64,000 nt of DNA from Dioscorea cayenensis subsp. rotundata (taxonomy: Eukaryota; Streptophyta; Magnoliopsida; Dioscoreales; Dioscoreaceae): the NCBI RefSeq assembly GCF_009730915.1, contig NC_052486.1, forward strand, positions 23,501,637 to 23,565,636, given 5' to 3'. Made by a program: the position numbers and the translations under genes. The notes under the pieces are model-generated. The model ran no database searches. It had not been told where the DNA came from and saw nothing but the letters and a program-made list of their open reading frames with translations. Below, piece by piece: positions 63,800 to 64,000 of this stretch. How positions within the stretch are numbered: the first letter of the stretch is position 1; each line of letters begins with the position of its first letter.

Positions 63800-63832
63800 A
63801 GTATGCTTGACTCATGGGGTGGTGGAAATTAA
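63800..63832 (+). pseudogene. Displaced 3' coding end of the WRKY gene
   Basis: Directly after the right duplication, in the frame set by codon TTC, the sequence reads SMLDSWGGGN then TAA (63830-63832). This is the original end of the WRKY protein, cut off by the 10.6 kb insertion. It would be used only on an empty-site allele, or if the element were spliced out. Confidence 0.8.
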
Positions 63833-64000
63833 CTGATCATTGAATTTGGAGAAGAAGCAAAGAAAGGTTTATAACAAGACCTTGTAACAGTACCAATAAA
63901 AAGACATAATATTGTTATACATTTATATATATACATACAAGTGCTCATTTTGTTCCAGGTCTAGCTATAAACCTTTAATGTATATGTATATGCATCATGC
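63833..64000 (+). other. Native 3' untranslated region of the WRKY gene
   Basis: Follows the displaced stop codon. Contains AATAAAAA at about 63894, a possible poly(A) signal now separated from its gene. Confidence 0.5.

Overview
This window comes from the nuclear genome of a flowering plant. The evidence is GT-AG introns in several split genes, an elongator tRNA-Met with an 11-base intron, plant-only families (MYC2-type bHLH, VQ, WRKY group IIe, WEB, plastidal glycolate/glycerate translocator), an AT-rich background with long (AT)n tracts, and plant-style LTR, LINE and TIR transposons. I cannot name the species or decide the lineage from sequence alone. It is a draft long-read type assembly. 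There is a scaffold gap of exactly 1000 N (30501-31500), and several otherwise sound genes carry 1-base frameshifts.

Layout. 1-16.5 kb: an intronless MYC2-like jasmonate regulator preceded by three G-boxes, tRNA-Met(CAT), a small VQ-motif protein, a WEB-family coiled-coil protein, and on the minus strand a five-exon cinnamoyl-CoA-reductase-like SDR whose catalytic Tyr position holds His. 18-30 kb: a ten-exon unassigned plant protein (minus) and an RBM34/NOP12-type nucleolar RRM protein (plus) share a 543 bp head-to-head promoter full of site II motifs. A VTT/TVP38-type membrane protein converges on the RRM gene. 32-43.4 kb: PLGG1-like plastid translocator (minus), choline-phosphate cytidylyltransferase (minus) and a small basic C11orf98-like protein (plus). 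43.4-51.6 kb: a gene-poor stretch with a hAT-like MITE, two LINE-derived fragments in opposite orientations, and a TIR element of about 1.05 kb that carries a piece of a DEAD-box helicase gene between long TIRs ending in perfect palindromes. 51.7-64 kb: a WRKY14/35-like gene whose last coding exon is split by a 10.6 kb LTR element.

The LTR element is the highlight. It has an LTR-internal-LTR-internal-LTR structure with one 5 bp duplication (CTTTC) flanking the whole array. Each internal region is only about 1.77 kb and codes gag plus zinc knuckles, with no recognisable pol, so it is a non-autonomous gag-only (TR-GAG-like) element. The WRKY reading frame runs 7 codons into the LTR and stops. 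The original last 10 residues and stop codon lie intact 10.6 kb downstream. Differences among the three LTR copies cluster at CTG/CAG trinucleotides and homopolymers, which looks like a consensus-error imprint of plant CHG methylation rather than true divergence.

The ordinary genes are unrelated housekeeping and regulatory genes. They do not form a pathway cluster.
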